This document shows positions 22,701-35,531 of a DNA stretch of 64,000 nucleotides, piece after piece. Within the stretch, counting starts at the first letter, position 1. Each line of letters opens with the position of its first letter. The notes beneath the pieces are model-generated. The model had not been told where the DNA came from. It made no database searches and saw nothing but the letters and a program-made list of their open reading frames with translations. The DNA is from Elsinoe arachidis (Eukaryota; Ascomycota; Dothideomycetes; Myriangiales; Elsinoaceae), in NCBI GenBank assembly GCA_013372555.1, contig JAAPAX010000007.1, positions 1,736,001 to 1,800,000 of the forward strand, given 5' to 3'. A program made the translations under genes and the position numbers.

Positions 22701-25700
22701 TAATCGCCGAGCACTTCTATCTCGAATTCTATCAACGTCCATTCGACATGGTTGCGGAGGTCAACTTGAGAAAGCTCGCAGTGGAGGATCATGTTGAGGA
22801 GAACCCTTCATCCGAATTCAAGAACCTCATATCTTCGCACGACGTCTTCACGAACAAGGATGAAGACTTATTCAGCTTGAAATTCATCAAGGTGAATAAG
22901 GAGCATCCAAAGTTCATGAGCGAGTACGAGGGATTTGCCATGAACCTGGATGTAGCGGTCTCAACCATCAATCTCCTTGTCACACGACGAACGCTCTTGA
23001 CATTACTAGATTTTGTCCTCGCCACCTTCACGAATTCTAATCCTCCCGAGCAACAACAGGTGCAGTCTAAAGATGACGCACAAAAGAAAGACCAAGACTC
23101 AGCACCAGCGCAAGCGCAGGAACCCGACAAGATCCGAGTCAAGGCTAGACTAAAGCGAATCTCAGTCACACTCAACGATGACGGCTTCAAACTTGCAACA
23201 CTGTCTTTGAACTCTGCCGAAGTCGTAGTGCTGCTATTAGGCAAGACAATGCGAGTAGGAGCGAGACTGGGCAACCTGTCCCTGGTGGATGATGTCAATC
23301 AAGGTGTTTCCGAGAACTCTCCTCTACGACAACTCGTGTCAATCGAAGGCAAGGAACTCGCTGACTTCAGCTACGAGACATTCGACCCAGAGTCGGAAGC
23401 CTATCCGGGCCATGACACAGCCATCAAGCTGCAGTCAGGATCTCTGAAGATCAACTTCATCACCGAGCCTTTCCGGAAAATCATGAATTTCGGCGTCAAG
23501 TTCGGTAAGATGCAGGCCATCTTCAACGCTGCCCGTCAAGCTGCAGCGAACCAAGCTCAGAACATACAACAGCGAGCTAGCAAGATGCACTTCGACATAA
23601 ACATCAAAACCCCAATCGTCGCATTTCCTCGTGTTATTACCATGGAGGACTCGGTGGAACGGGACACTGTGGTCGCCTACCTCGGCGAGATTTACGCAAA
23701 GAACGAGTTCATGCCTATCGATGATTCAAAGGACGCTGTTGTTGCGAACAAGTTGTCTGCCGGAATACACAACATCAGGCTCACGTCCAACATTCACTAT
23801 GAGGACAATGAGTCCGAAGAATTGGAGATGATTGACAAGGTCGACCTGGATTTCAAAATCGCAAGCGCAGAGCATCGTGCCGGTGCTAAACGCCCGGATA
23901 CCGAGATTGAAGGTTCCATGTCCAACATGAATCTCAAAATCACGGAAGCACAAATGAAGTTCATCATGGAGCTGACCAAATCCATCCCAGCCGCGTTTGC
24001 GACGGATCCGGACGAGGAGATCGAGGAAGACGTAAACGAGGAGCTACCAACCTCAACCACCGAGCAGGCAAAATCTGCCATGGCAAGTCCCACATCGACC
24101 AACGGTGACCAGGAAACGAGTGTCTCTCATCTTGGGCCTGAACTCGGTGAACCTGAAGAAGCCTGGACCAAGCTGGATCTCATCTTCAAGGTCGGCACTA
24201 TCGGCCTCGAGTTGATCTCGGGTAGTGTCGAGAAGCCGGTCGGTGATCTTGCTGCTGCCAGCCTCTCAAAGTTCTCCTTGAATGAGACAAGCGTCAAGCT
24301 GCGCATGGTCAGCGACGGCGCGCTGGAATCTGAGCTCCTGGTACAGTCTTTCACCATAATGGATACTCGCACCAAGGAAAAGAACAAGTTCCGCAAAGTC
24401 ATGTCTCTCATCAATACCGATGTCAAACAGCAATTCATGGCTAGCGTATCAATATCTGGCGGCAACGATCGTAGCCTAGTTGCCTTGCTCACGATCGATA
24501 GCCCTAGGATCATTCTCGCGTTAGACCACTTGTTCGCACTACAGCGGTTCGTATCAGAAGGATTGAAGCAGGACGAACCCCTCGTCGTTGAAGAAGACGA
24601 AGATGAGTCGATAGCTGGGGAGACAGACGACACGAATTCCGCGTCAGGCGACTCTACTGCGCTAGAGCAAAAATCGTCGAAGAAGCAAGACGATGATAAG
24701 CAAGGCGCCATGAGCATATCGTACCGCGTCAATATCGTCGACGCCCAGATCGTGTTGATTGCAAATCCAGCCATCACGAGCTCGGAAGCCATCGTCTTGG
24801 GTGTCAAGCAAGTTCTTGTGTCGCAGCAGCACGCCATGACTCTGCAAGTCGACAAGGTTGGCATGTTCCTCTGTCGCATGGACAAGTTTGATACCACACA
24901 ACTGAGAATCCTGGACGATTTCAGCATCCAGACCTCATTGGATATGAGATCCAAGAGCAACGAATCCTCTCTTATGAACATTGAAGTTGATATTGAACCG
25001 CTGGTACTCCGTCTATCTCTCCGAGACATCCTTCTGGCCATGCAGATCTTCCAGAGAGCTTCTGCAATTCAAGGCACTGGTGATGATCAGAAGATGGCTG
25101 AAGAAGGTCCGAAGAAAATTAAGCAGGTCAAGGCCGCCTCACAGAAGGCGACATCCACAAAGAAGGCGAGATCGTCGAAGCCGGTAGCAAAGACAATCAG
25201 CACGACCAAGAAGTCCACCATGGCATCAAAATCACAACAACCCGGTTCCGGTACCCAAGGTTCTGCAATCCTCAAGCGTGAAGAGATGAAGGTCAACTTC
25301 GATGGCATGCGCGTTGTCCTTATTGGAGACACCCATGAACTGCCGATATTGGATTGGAGTGTCAAGAAATTCGGTGTCGAGGTAAGAGACTGGAGTGGTC
25401 CTATGACTGCAGACACCCATATCGATACCTTCTTCAACGTCTTCAACTTCTCTAAATCAGCTTGGGAACCATTGATCGAGCCGTGGCAACTTGGGTTCCA
25501 CATGTCCAAGTCTCAACATCCAGACAAGCTTTCGGTCGAGCTCTACTCTCGCAAGTCCATGGAAATCACACTCACAAGTGCATCGATCGCGCTCTTTTCC
25601 AAGTCCGCTCAGTTCCTCTCTGGCGATGAGGACGTCTTGTCCAAGCCTCGAGGAATGGAAGCGCCTTTCCGTGTCCGCAACTACACTGGCTTTGACTTGA

Positions 25701-28700
25701 ACATCTGGGCTCATTCTGAGAAGGGTGACGAGGGTAATGCGGCCAAGCTGACCGATGGAGAAGAAATCCCATGGCGTTTCGAAGATCCATCGACTACGAG
25801 AGAGACACTTTCACCAGAAGGTGCAACTGGTCTGGTTGGAGTCAAGCTCGAGGACAGCGGCTTTGACAGCATTGACCGCATTCCCGTCAATCGGGAAGGG
25901 GAATCACTCTACAACTTGCGTCCACGCCGAGACAAAGTGCAACATCGCTTGATGGTCGAAGTAGCACTCGGTGCGGACAACGTGAAGAATATCATCTTCC
26001 GGTCTCCACTGCTGGTCGAGAACAACACACAAGTACCCATCGAGATCGGTGTCCTGGACACGGCTGAGGGCCACCTCAGCAAGATTGACAAAATTGCTCC
26101 TGGCGACTCTCGACCTGCACCAGTCGGCGCAGCATACATGCACTCGCTCGTTGTACGGCCAGACCCTGGATTCGGATACTCGTGGAGCAGCGAACGCCTT
26201 TTCTGGAAAGACATGCTCAAACGCCCGGTCGGCGCTATTACCTGCAAGTCTGAATCTCAGGATAGCTCGCCGCCTTTCTACTTCCAGATGCAGTCCGTCT
26301 TTGACAAGAAGGACCCTCTCACTGCGGTCTACCCGTACCAGCGCATCAAGCTGTCCGCACCCATAGAGATTCAGAACTTGCTTCCTTACGACTTCAAGTA
26401 CCGCGTTTACGACAAGAATACGAAGAAGGACTGGACGAATTTCCTGCGCAGAGGAGGCGTCAGCCCTGTTCATGTCGTTGAGCTTTCCCATTTGCTTCTT
26501 ATGAGTGTTGACATGCAAGATACCCCTTTCAAACCCAGTGACTTTGCTATTATCAATTCCTCAAACAGGGAGGACTTCAATCGAGAGAAGAGTATTACCG
26601 TCAAGGACAAGAACAATTTGGAATTGCGACTGAATCTGCACTACTAGTAAGTGTCACGAGAAGCTTAACTCTGGATATACTGACAAAGTTCCAGCAATGT
26701 GCCAGACAGCGGCGGTGCGTTTAAGGTCACCGTTCACAGTCCATATGTCGTCTTGAATCGGACAGGCCTGGAGCTCGATGTGCGCAGCAAGGCTTACTTT
26801 GGTGGAACCAAGTCGGCTGCAGGACAGAACACATTCAACAACACTGATGACTCGCAAAGAGCCACGCCATTCATGTTCTCTTTCCCAACGGATGACCGCA
26901 AGAACAGAGCATTACTCAAGGTCGCTGGGTCTCAATGGAGCAAGCCTGTGTCCTTCGACGCTATCGGATCCACGACAGATGTGGCTTTCCCAGCAGAAAC
27001 GGGACGATCCGAGATGCACTGCGGTTTGACAGTCGAAGAGGGAGAAGGCAAGTACAAGCTGACCAAGGTTGTGACACTGGCACCACGATTTGTGGTAAAG
27101 AATAGATTGGGCGAAGAACTGAACATTCGTGAGCCTGGTTCTTCGGAAGTTACTACACTCAAAGCCGGAGATCTTCACCCATTGCGCTATCTCAAGCAGA
27201 CCACAGGGCAGCAGCTATGCTTGTGCTTCCCAGGCGTGAACAATACTTGGTCATCACCTTTCAATATTGCCAACGTCGGTAGTGTTCACGTCAAGCTTTC
27301 AAAGTCTGGAGAAAGGCAGAAGCTGATCCGTGTCGAGATTCTGATGGAACAAGCCACCATCTTCTTGCACGTCAGTTTTGAGTCGAAGCACTGGCCGTTC
27401 TCAATGCGCAACGAGAGCGATACCGAGTTCCTCTTCTGGCAGGCGAACCCGAACGTTGACGAGGATGAAGACGACCGTACTTCAGGATGGAAGCCCATTC
27501 GATACAGACTTCCACCTCGAAGTATCATGCCGTACGCCTGGGACTACCCAGCAGCCAAAGCCAAGAACCTCGTTCTTAGTGCGAACAAGAAGGAGAGACA
27601 CGTCAAGCTGCAGGAGATCGGCAACCTCATCCCGTTGAAGCTACCACCGCAGGCTGGCCAGTCTAGACAAAAGGTCATCGATCTGAATGTCGTTGCCGAG
27701 GGACCGACTCAGACCTTGGTACTATCGAACTGGAACCCACGAGCTAGCTTGTACAAGCAGAAATCTGGTGCGGCTTCCACTTCGACCTCCACCGGCTTCG
27801 AGGTCAAGGAACAAGACTCCGACGTTACGCTCAAGGCAGAGATCCGGTTCGCTGGTATCGGTCTGTCACTTGTCAACAAGCAGTTGAAGGAGCTGATCTA
27901 CCTGACATTACGCGACATTGATGTTACTTACAAAGACTCCAAGCTGTATAACATGCTGTCCACGGAAATCAAATGGATCCAAATCGACAATCAACTGTAC
28001 GGCGGTATCTTCCCACTCATCTTCTATCCCAGTGTCGTACCAAAGACCGGGAAGGAGATGGCTGCGCACCCCATCTTCAAGGCCGCGATCACTCGTGTCA
28101 AGGACGACTCTTATGGCGTATTGTACATCAAGTACTTCACTTTCCTCATGCAGCAAATGACGATTGAGATTGATGAGGATTTCATCTTCGCCCTGCTAGA
28201 TTTTTCGAAGGTGCCTGGTGCATCATGGACGGAAGAGAAGGAAGGCAAGCTTTGCGAAGAAAACCTCGACATTCCAGAACCACAACAGGAACAATCGAGT
28301 CAGGACATCTACTTTGAATTGCTTCACCTGCAGCCGATGCAGTTTGATCTCTCGTTCGTCCGAACTGAGCGTATCAACGCCGAGGATACTGGCTCGTCAT
28401 CGTCGAACCCATTCATGTTCGCTGTCAATGTCCTGACGATGTCTATTGGCAACGTCAACGATGCTCCGATCAAGTACAACGCTTTGATGCTTGAGAACGC
28501 CCGTGTATCCATGGGTGCATTGATCTCCAACATCAAGTCACACTATGTCCAGGAATCCCTTCGCCAGGTCCACATAGTCCTCGGATCTGCAGACTTCCTC
28601 GGCAACCCAGTCGGTCTTTTCAACAACATCTCCTCAGGTGTTGCAGACATCTTTTACGAACCATACCAGGGTCTAGTCATGACCGACCGACCACAAGATC

Positions 28701-29575
28701 TAGGCATTGGAATTGCCAAAGGTGCCTCCTCCTTTGTCAAGAAGTCTGTCTTTGGTTTCTCCGACTCCATGGCCAAGTTCACCGGCTCCATCAGTAAAGG
28801 TCTCGCCGCAGCCTCCCTCGACAAAGAATTCCAAGACCAACGCCGCATGTCACGCTCCCGCAACCGCCCCAAGCACGCCCTCTACGGCATCACATCCGGC
28901 GGCAACGCCTTCGCCACCTCCGTTGCGTCCGGCATCGGCGGTCTCGCGCGTCACCCCATGGAAGGCGCGGAGAAAGAAGGCGCCCTCGGCTTCGTCAAAG
29001 GCGTCGGCAAAGGCGTCCTCGGCTTCGCCACTAAACCCGCCATCGGCGCCTTCGACCTCGCCTCTAACCTCGCCGAGGGCGTGCGCAACACCACCACCGT
29101 CTTCGACCAAGAAGGGCTCGACCGCGTCCGCATGCCCCGCTTCATCGGCCAAGACGGCATCGTGCGGCCCTACACACAGCGCGAGGCGCTCGGCCAATTC
29201 TGGCTCAAAACCCTCGACAACGGCAAATACTTTCACGAAGAGTACATTGCCCACCTTGAACTCGCGTCCGGCACAAGCCAAGCGAGTCGTCGCCAAGACG
29301 ACCAGAACGGGTCTTCCAGCCCGCCGAGACTTGTGATGTTGACGTACAATGGCATCCTGCTGGTGGCGACGAAAAAGTTGCAGACGGAATGGGATGTCCC
29401 GCTCAAGGATATCCAGACGATCAGTAAAGAGAGGACGGGCATGAGTATTGTGCTCAAGGGGGGGACGAATGGGCCGTTTATGCCCATTGCGGATGAGCAG
29501 AGCCGGAATTGGTTTTATAGGCAGGTGGCGGTGGCGGTGAATGCTTATAATGATAAGTGGAATGCGAAGGGGTAG
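19778..29575 (+). CDS. VPS13: Vps13 bridge-like lipid transfer protein
   Basis: Two exons (19778-26646, 26695-29575) encode 3249 residues; the 48-nt intron splits a tyrosine codon. The N-terminal chorein domain (residues 1 to ~115, MLEGLVAQLLNRFLGMYV) starts the long hydrophobic groove that channels phospholipids between membranes. An acidic Glu/Asp linker lies near residues 570-615. The Vps13 adaptor-binding (VAB) region starts near residue 1960 (FRVRNYTGFDLNIWAH) and is crossed by the exon junction. The ATG2-like C-terminal helical region is near residue 2940 (DIFYEPYQGL), and a PH-like domain closes the protein (about 3145-3249). It acts at organelle contact sites in vacuolar sorting, mitochondria and prospore-type membranes. 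The reading frame is complete. It is the largest gene in the window and shows no sign of decay. Confidence 0.97.
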
Positions 29576-30271
29576 ATCTCAAACCCAGTGGTGGAGGAAG
29601 AAGGGGTCAGGGGAAGGAGATGGAGGGAATGTGGGGATGGGGGATTGGTAATGGATGGTCCAGTATGGTCAAGGATGACGATGGTATGGGAAAGGGAAGG
29701 AGGTGCATGGCGTCAGACTGCTTCTTTTTGCTTCTATGATCATGCTTTGTCCAGGACAGGGTTACGAATCACGATTGAAGATTGGTATAGCATACTCTCA
29801 GCTTCAAATTGATTTGATTGTTTGTATTACGTCTGCCGCAAGACTCCGCCCGCTCTGTTCGCTACATACTGTCGATGGAAATCAAATCGCACTGGATGAC
29901 ATTGCTGCGTCTTCTTTTGAGGTTTGAGAGATGGTGAACCGTCTTTTGTACTTTTGTACTAGCACGGCAACCAATCGACCGGTTGGATACCCACACCGTC
30001 CCCTACCGTGTTGGACTTCCTTTTGCATCCCCAGGTCCCTTCTTCCCAACCAGCCCCGTTTCCCTCGTTTGTCCTTTCCCCCTTCCCTACCCTCCTACCC
30101 CACCCTCCGCCCTCTCTCTCCCTTGAGACTCTCACCTTCCTCACTCCTGACCGTCACTGCAACCCTAACCTCCTGCTCCCTCCTTCCCCCTCCTTCTTCC
30201 TCCCCTCCACTTCCCACCTCCTCATTCCCCCTTCCACTCCCACCGACCAGGTATTTATCAGAAAGTGGGAG
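29576..30271. other. Convergent 3' region with a pyrimidine-rich tract
   Basis: These 696 bp lie between VPS13 and the DUF1989 gene. From about 30,030 to 30,250 the plus strand is almost entirely C and T. On the minus strand this would be a purine-rich 3' untranslated region of the DUF1989 gene. No gene is supported. Confidence 0.5.
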
Positions 30272-32157
30272 CTACTTCCTAACCAACTTCCTCGGCTTCT
30301 TCCTCTCCGCCGCTGCCGTACCCTGCGCCGCACCTGCACCTGCGCTTGTACCGGCACCAGATCCCCCAGCAGAAGGCGCCTTCGTGCTCTGCGCCGGGCT
30401 ACTGCTCGCCACCGTGCTGGCGCCACCGGCATGTTTGGTGTTGGACGGGATGGTGGAGGCGGAGTCTTTCCTTGATGCCGCCGCGGGAGGTGTGGGGCGG
30501 GAGGGGGCTGAAGCGGCGGGGGTGGTGGAGGAGGAGGAGGGGGTTGCTTTACTTGTTAGCCATATTCGAGGACATGAGGAGGGGGGTAGAAAGGGGATGG
30601 TGACGAGAGGGAAATGGGGCGGGGGAACGTACCTTTCTTCGTGCCGATAGGGGTGCGGGCTTTCTTGGTCGAGCCGATGAGGGTGTGCCCACTGCTTGCT
30701 GCTGGTTTGGACCCGCTCGCCGCAGGAGCCTTCTTCGCTGGCGCCGGAGCGGTGCCGTTGGGCTTCTTCGCGGGCGTAGCACGTTTGACAGGGGTAGGCT
30801 TCTTCGCAGCCGGAGCAGAAGAGCTGGTATTGTTCGTCTGCTGGAGACGCTGCCTGATATCCTCGCCCTCCTCGAGCTCTTCTTCCACGACAAAGTGGCC
30901 GTCTTGGATCTGCTTCCCGCCATTGATGCCAATCACGTCTTGCGGGCAGGCGCTCATGACGACGACCACGTCTCGCTCGGCCTTGAAGCGGACGTACTCG
31001 CCCTTCTTGCCCTTGGGGTTGTCGAATTTGACGTCGCCGTTGTTGGTCCATGGGATATTCATGAAGAGGTTGAGAGGGGTAGGGACCGAGTTGACGGTGA
31101 CGTCGGCGCCGATGCCCTTGGGTCCTTTGAGCCCGGCGCGCTCGTTGAGCTCTTTTAGGGCGAGAACGAGGTTCTCTGCGCAGGATCCGTGCTCTTCCCA
31201 GCCTTCTACGCCTAGCTGCTCGTAGCGGGCGGGGTCGCAGGCGGCAATCAAGGTGTCGTGAGTGGCAGCTGTGTCTTCGACCACGGTGAGCATGGGCTCG
31301 CGTAGGTTGGAGACCAAGGTATCGCCAACCTTGGGGACGAGGTGAAGAGTCGCAGCGCGAGAGTGTGGAAGCGACATGAACTCCATTCCTGGTGGGACCT
31401 CTGCGCCGCCTCCTGTCCAAGCAGAATACCCTGCGTACAGAGAAGAGGCGTAGCCCTGCCCGCTTAATGCAGAAACACCTGCTGCACCAACAGGAGTTCG
31501 ACTAAAGTCCGAGATCTGCTGGATGATCGGCTTGTTCGGATCGCGGTAGTGCGACTTCGCAAAGGACGAGAACGAGTTTTTGTTCGGGATGTAGTTGGAG
31601 ATACCCTGCCCAGCTGAAAAGTACTGGCCCCAAGTGCGCGAGTTCTGCTTCACTGCAGCTTTCTCGCCGTCTGACTTGGCAGCGCGAAGAGGGATTGAAG
31701 GCACAGAGGGCAAGTATGAAGACCAGCCTTTCTTCTGCTGAGCCGCGTCGTTGGAAGCATCCATGCCCTTTGACGTCGCCGCTTCAGCTTCCTCCTGCGA
31801 TGGAAGCCCCATGTCGCCCTTCTTGGACTTTGTACGCTTCGGCGCAGGCTTGGGCGGTTCTTGCTTGGTCTCCTCTGGGGCCTGTTCTGGCGGGCCATTG
31901 GATTGTGCCTCTTCCTTCGACTTTGGTGGTGTAGGCAATGCGAAAGCCCATGTGTCGACGATCTGAGTACCGGACGTGTTGACAATCTTAATGGTGCTGC
32001 CGGCCGGCACGAATGTCGCGGTGCCATGCCTGGCGGGAATTGTTTGCATATCTGCAGTCATTGTGGTGGAGTAGACTTTTCTGTGTAGGTAGTCGTGTAA
32101 GGGGTCCTCTGGCATACCAGGTGCGTATAATGGTTGGGAGAGGTTCGTGTGCACCAC
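30272..32157 (-). CDS. DUF1989 family protein (urea carboxylase-associated type)
   Basis: Two exons (32157-30633, 30546-30272) encode 599 residues. The DUF1989 fold is split: residues ~30-75 (IPARHGTATFVPAGSTIKIVNTSG) form its start, and the core resumes after ~180 residues (EFMSLPHSRAATLHL, NLREPMLTVVEDT, CAENLVLALKEL, PTPLNLFMNIPW). Between them is a Lys/Ser/Pro-rich, probably disordered insertion. The tail is Ala/Pro/Lys-rich and ends in KKPRKLVRK. Bacterial relatives are encoded beside urea carboxylase; the function in fungi is unknown. The intron (30547-30632, 86 nt) is longer than its neighbours. Its CTAAC branch site sits only about 10 nt from the acceptor, with another AG between them. 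Without splicing, the frame ends at 30556 with a different tail, so the C-terminus is the least certain part. Confidence 0.8.
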
Positions 32158-32467
32158 TGGTCAATGTCTCGGGAAGAGAAACGAGGAGGGAAACGAAGAT
32201 GAATGCGAACAGAGGCCTACCAAAAGTTGCGACAGGGTCTTTACTGCTCTGAATGCCAGGTTTGGTGGCACGAATGAGCTCAGCGGAGCTTTGAGGTTTC
32301 TGGTTGTTCGAGCTTTGGCGGGGCTACGTCACAGGACAGCCACACTGTCGATCACTTTCACATCCCTGAATCGCGACCCGGCACTTTCCACCATCGCTTG
32401 ATATTGATCGAACCCGGTTATCTGGGTTCGGGTAGAAATGTAGTCGTGTATTCATGAGAGGCACAAG
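32158..32467. other. Short intergenic region between two minus-strand genes
   Basis: These 310 bp must hold the promoter of the DUF1989 gene and the 3' end of the acyltransferase transcript. No further gene is seen. Confidence 0.4.
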
Positions 32468-34812
32468 CTAGATATTCTTCTTCGCTTCCTCTTCAGCCTC
32501 GTCATCGTCCACATCATCACTGAGAATCCAGCTCCCATCTACCTCTTCACTCCGTCTTCTCCGTCCCCTCTCTCGCATCGCAGTATTGATCTTCTGGCTG
32601 AGCTGTTCCACGTCCGGCTTCGTGCCAGTGGCACTCGTCATGGGCTTCAGACCGTCATTGGCAAGTACTGATAGTCCAACACCGCTGTTCGTTCGGCTGC
32701 GGCTGTGATTTGGTGTGCCTGGCCGTGTTGCAAAGATACCCACACTACCGAGATTCTTAAAGCTCTCATTTCGTGGCAGGTTGTCATTGTGAATTGGACT
32801 CTTGCGCTCGAATACAGGCGATGCTGGAGAGGTCGAGTCCGGTGTCATCTTGAGACCAGAGTCGTATCGGGCTCTGCTTCGTTCTCGAGGCGTGTGAGGT
32901 CGGCTGTTGAGAGGCGATAGAGGATGATTGGGATCCGTGATGATGCGATAGTGATCGAAGTCTGGGTACAGCTCCGGTCCCAGCTCGTTGATAACATTCG
33001 TGACCTGTTCGACAAGTTCGTTCCTCCGCACTCGCAGCTTATGCATGGTGCTGCCAGATGTTGGGTGTAATGATAGGAACAATGGCCGGAGTGATTTGGC
33101 TATGTCCATGGCCACTTCTCCGAAACGAAGGGCGCCAAAAGTGATGGCTGGGAAGACGATGTAACCGAGCAAGAAGATTGCCCAATACGGCACCCAATCT
33201 GGAGCTCGTCCGCCGATCCTATTTTTGTGATGCCAAATGGCAAGAAGAATGTTGTAGAAAGTGTACAGTATTGGAGCGAGGGCCATGGAAACCAGAAGCT
33301 TCCATGTCGCAACGACATCCTTGGCCCTGACCTTTACAGATGAGGCAGCCAGGGCTTCCTTGGACTTCTTGATTGATATACTTTTGCCCACGATGAAGAC
33401 CGGTGCGAACAAGACCGTCCCAGGAAGCACCACTGTGCCTAGTACAGCCAGCTTGCCGAGTCGGTAGAAGAAAAGTCCAAAGGTCTTCCAGAGTGGGAAT
33501 TTCGCGTAGCTGACCTGATGATCGCGTATGTTCAGCATCATGAGCGTCCTGTTGTAGTCCAGGATCGACTTCTTGAGCGAAATAATCCTTGGATCGTCCT
33601 TGTAAGTCTGGTATCCCTTGACAAGTCGTCGATTAAGCTCGACGATCATAGGAAGTGGTAGCTTCTTGCCTTTGGGGTTGTATAATCGGCGTACGGCTTG
33701 GATGAGCTGCATGCCATTAGCCTCTTCCTTGTCAAGAACGTCGTTCGCTGTTGTGCTCACCATAAGTGTGTCGTAGTCAGGCGCCACTACTGTCACAGAC
33801 ACGAGTGCATTATACACAGTCTCCAATAGCTCGCCTACAGCTTCCCGCTTCTGTCCGTTCTTGTACTTCTCAACCAATTCGGGAGGTACCTCGACTGGTG
33901 TCCCGAACTCCACCACTGCTCGTGATCGAAATTTGTGAGCGTGGAAGTAATTCATGCCGCAAGGGACTATCTTGACACCGCAGTCTGGGTTTTCAGCCAG
34001 GGCGCCCAGCGCCATTATCGCCACGCCAGCTGAGACCTGTTAGCAAGGACCTTGTGATCAGCTCTTCAGAACTCACGCTTGAGAGGCAAGAGTTCTGTCC
34101 TGTCGTGACTGCCGCCTTCAGGAAAGATACCAATACAACCATTCTGTTGCAGCTTGGTGAAGACCGCATCGTAGACCGCGCTCTGATCTACATGGGGTGC
34201 AACACTGAATTTCGTCCCTTCATAGTCTGTGACCTTGCCACCCTCTTGAGCCTCCCTACCCGTCAGCTGCTTGTAGGCCACCGGTCCCTTGAAAGGTTTC
34301 TTGACTCTTATCTCATCTTTCCCAAGGATCTCCTTAATTTCCGTGTTCGCCGCCTCATTGTTCACCGAAGGCAGCACCAGGAGTCCTCCAACCATGTACT
34401 GCTCCGACGTGAAGTCCACACCTCTTCCCTTGACCAGTGTCGAATCGCCCTCTGGGTCGGGTAAATATAACGTCCCTGTCGCCGGCTTCTTGTTATCCAG
34501 CGCTCTCCCGACAGGCACACTTCCGACCAGACCAGCCCCGAAACCGATGAATTTCCTCTTCATGCTCTTGTCTGCAATCAACCAGTTTACTCTCCTGTGC
34601 ACATCCTGCCTAAGAACCCTCATCAAGATCAGCGGATCCACGAACTGGTTCGCGTGCGGCGCCGCGACGATAATGAGAGGTCCATGTCGTGGGACCTTCC
34701 ATGTCGAGCGTGGGTGGATCTCGCGGAAGAAGAGCTCGACTATGATACTAAAGATCCAGAGGAAGGCGTCGTATACCAGATCGCCGGCGCGTTGGGAGGG
34801 TTGTCTCGCCAT
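32468..34812 (-). CDS. SCT1: Glycerol-3-phosphate (dihydroxyacetone-phosphate) acyltransferase
   Basis: Two exons (34812-34077, 34029-32468; intron 47 nt) encode 765 residues. The PlsC-type acyltransferase domain has block I PHANQFVDPL near residue 54 and block III GIFPEGGSHDRTELLPLKPG, which is completed across the splice. Two or three hydrophobic spans follow (LGTVVLPGTVLFAPVFIV, IFLLGYIVFPAITFGALRF). The C-terminal ~170 residues are Ser/Arg-rich, likely phosphorylated, and end in an acidic tail. The enzyme makes lysophosphatidic acid at the ER, the first step of glycerolipid synthesis. Sct1 and Gpt2 are yeast paralogues, so the symbol is approximate. Confidence 0.93.
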
Positions 34813-35531
34813 GACTGTGACTTTGTTCGGACGATTTGTGGAGTCGGAGTTTGATCCGTGGACAGTGAGGGAGATTATATGTGCATAGCTGGCGAGACTG
34901 AATCAAGATGGCTGCGATCTGTGCTGAAGGATAGGGGCGGAGATGCGCAAGGCATGGACGCTAAGTGCATGCAGGTGAGGTATCGGAGCGTTGAAGATGC
35001 AGGGCTAGGACGTGGGAGGGCGCCTGTAGGAGTCGCTCAGCCTGATGCGTTTGCGAGCTTTGCGTAGAAAGTGAATGATATGCTAGAGATAGAGAGAGCG
35101 GGCCGAATGTCGCACAAGCTTCGTTGGATCTTGGAAGGGTGAATGAATGGAGCAGGAAAGTCTCCCAACAGTTCGCAGGAATGGGTCTTGGATGGTGTCA
35201 GAAGCACGCCGAAGAGCTGCAGCAGGTGTGGAGAAAAAGTGCCCCAGTGGCCCGCCCGCACTAGCAGAGAGGAGGCTTCGGCGTGGGGAGAACCAAAGGG
35301 CCCTCTGGGGTTCCTTCTTCGGTAGCGAGCCGGCAAACCAAACATTCATGCTCCCTACGACCGACCACGTGCTGCATGATCAGTGGCACATGAAGAACCG
35401 AATGACATGTTCGACAGTAGGCAGAGGCGCTGCGTGCGTGCGATTAGGTATTGTACATATTGTTCTTTCGTTCCATCTTGCCCAAAACCATCCATCTATG
35501 CATTTCATAAGAGCATTACACCAGACCCCTA
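34813..35531. other. Intergenic region upstream of the acyltransferase
   Basis: These 719 bp lie between two minus-strand genes. Short frames occur but none has splice or family support. The region should contain the GPAT promoter and the 3' end of the Uds1 gene. Confidence 0.4.

Noticed and set aside
28707..29336. 209-codon Pro/Ser/Ala-rich plus frame inside VPS13
   Set aside because: It is a shadow of the GC-rich VPS13 3' coding region in another frame.
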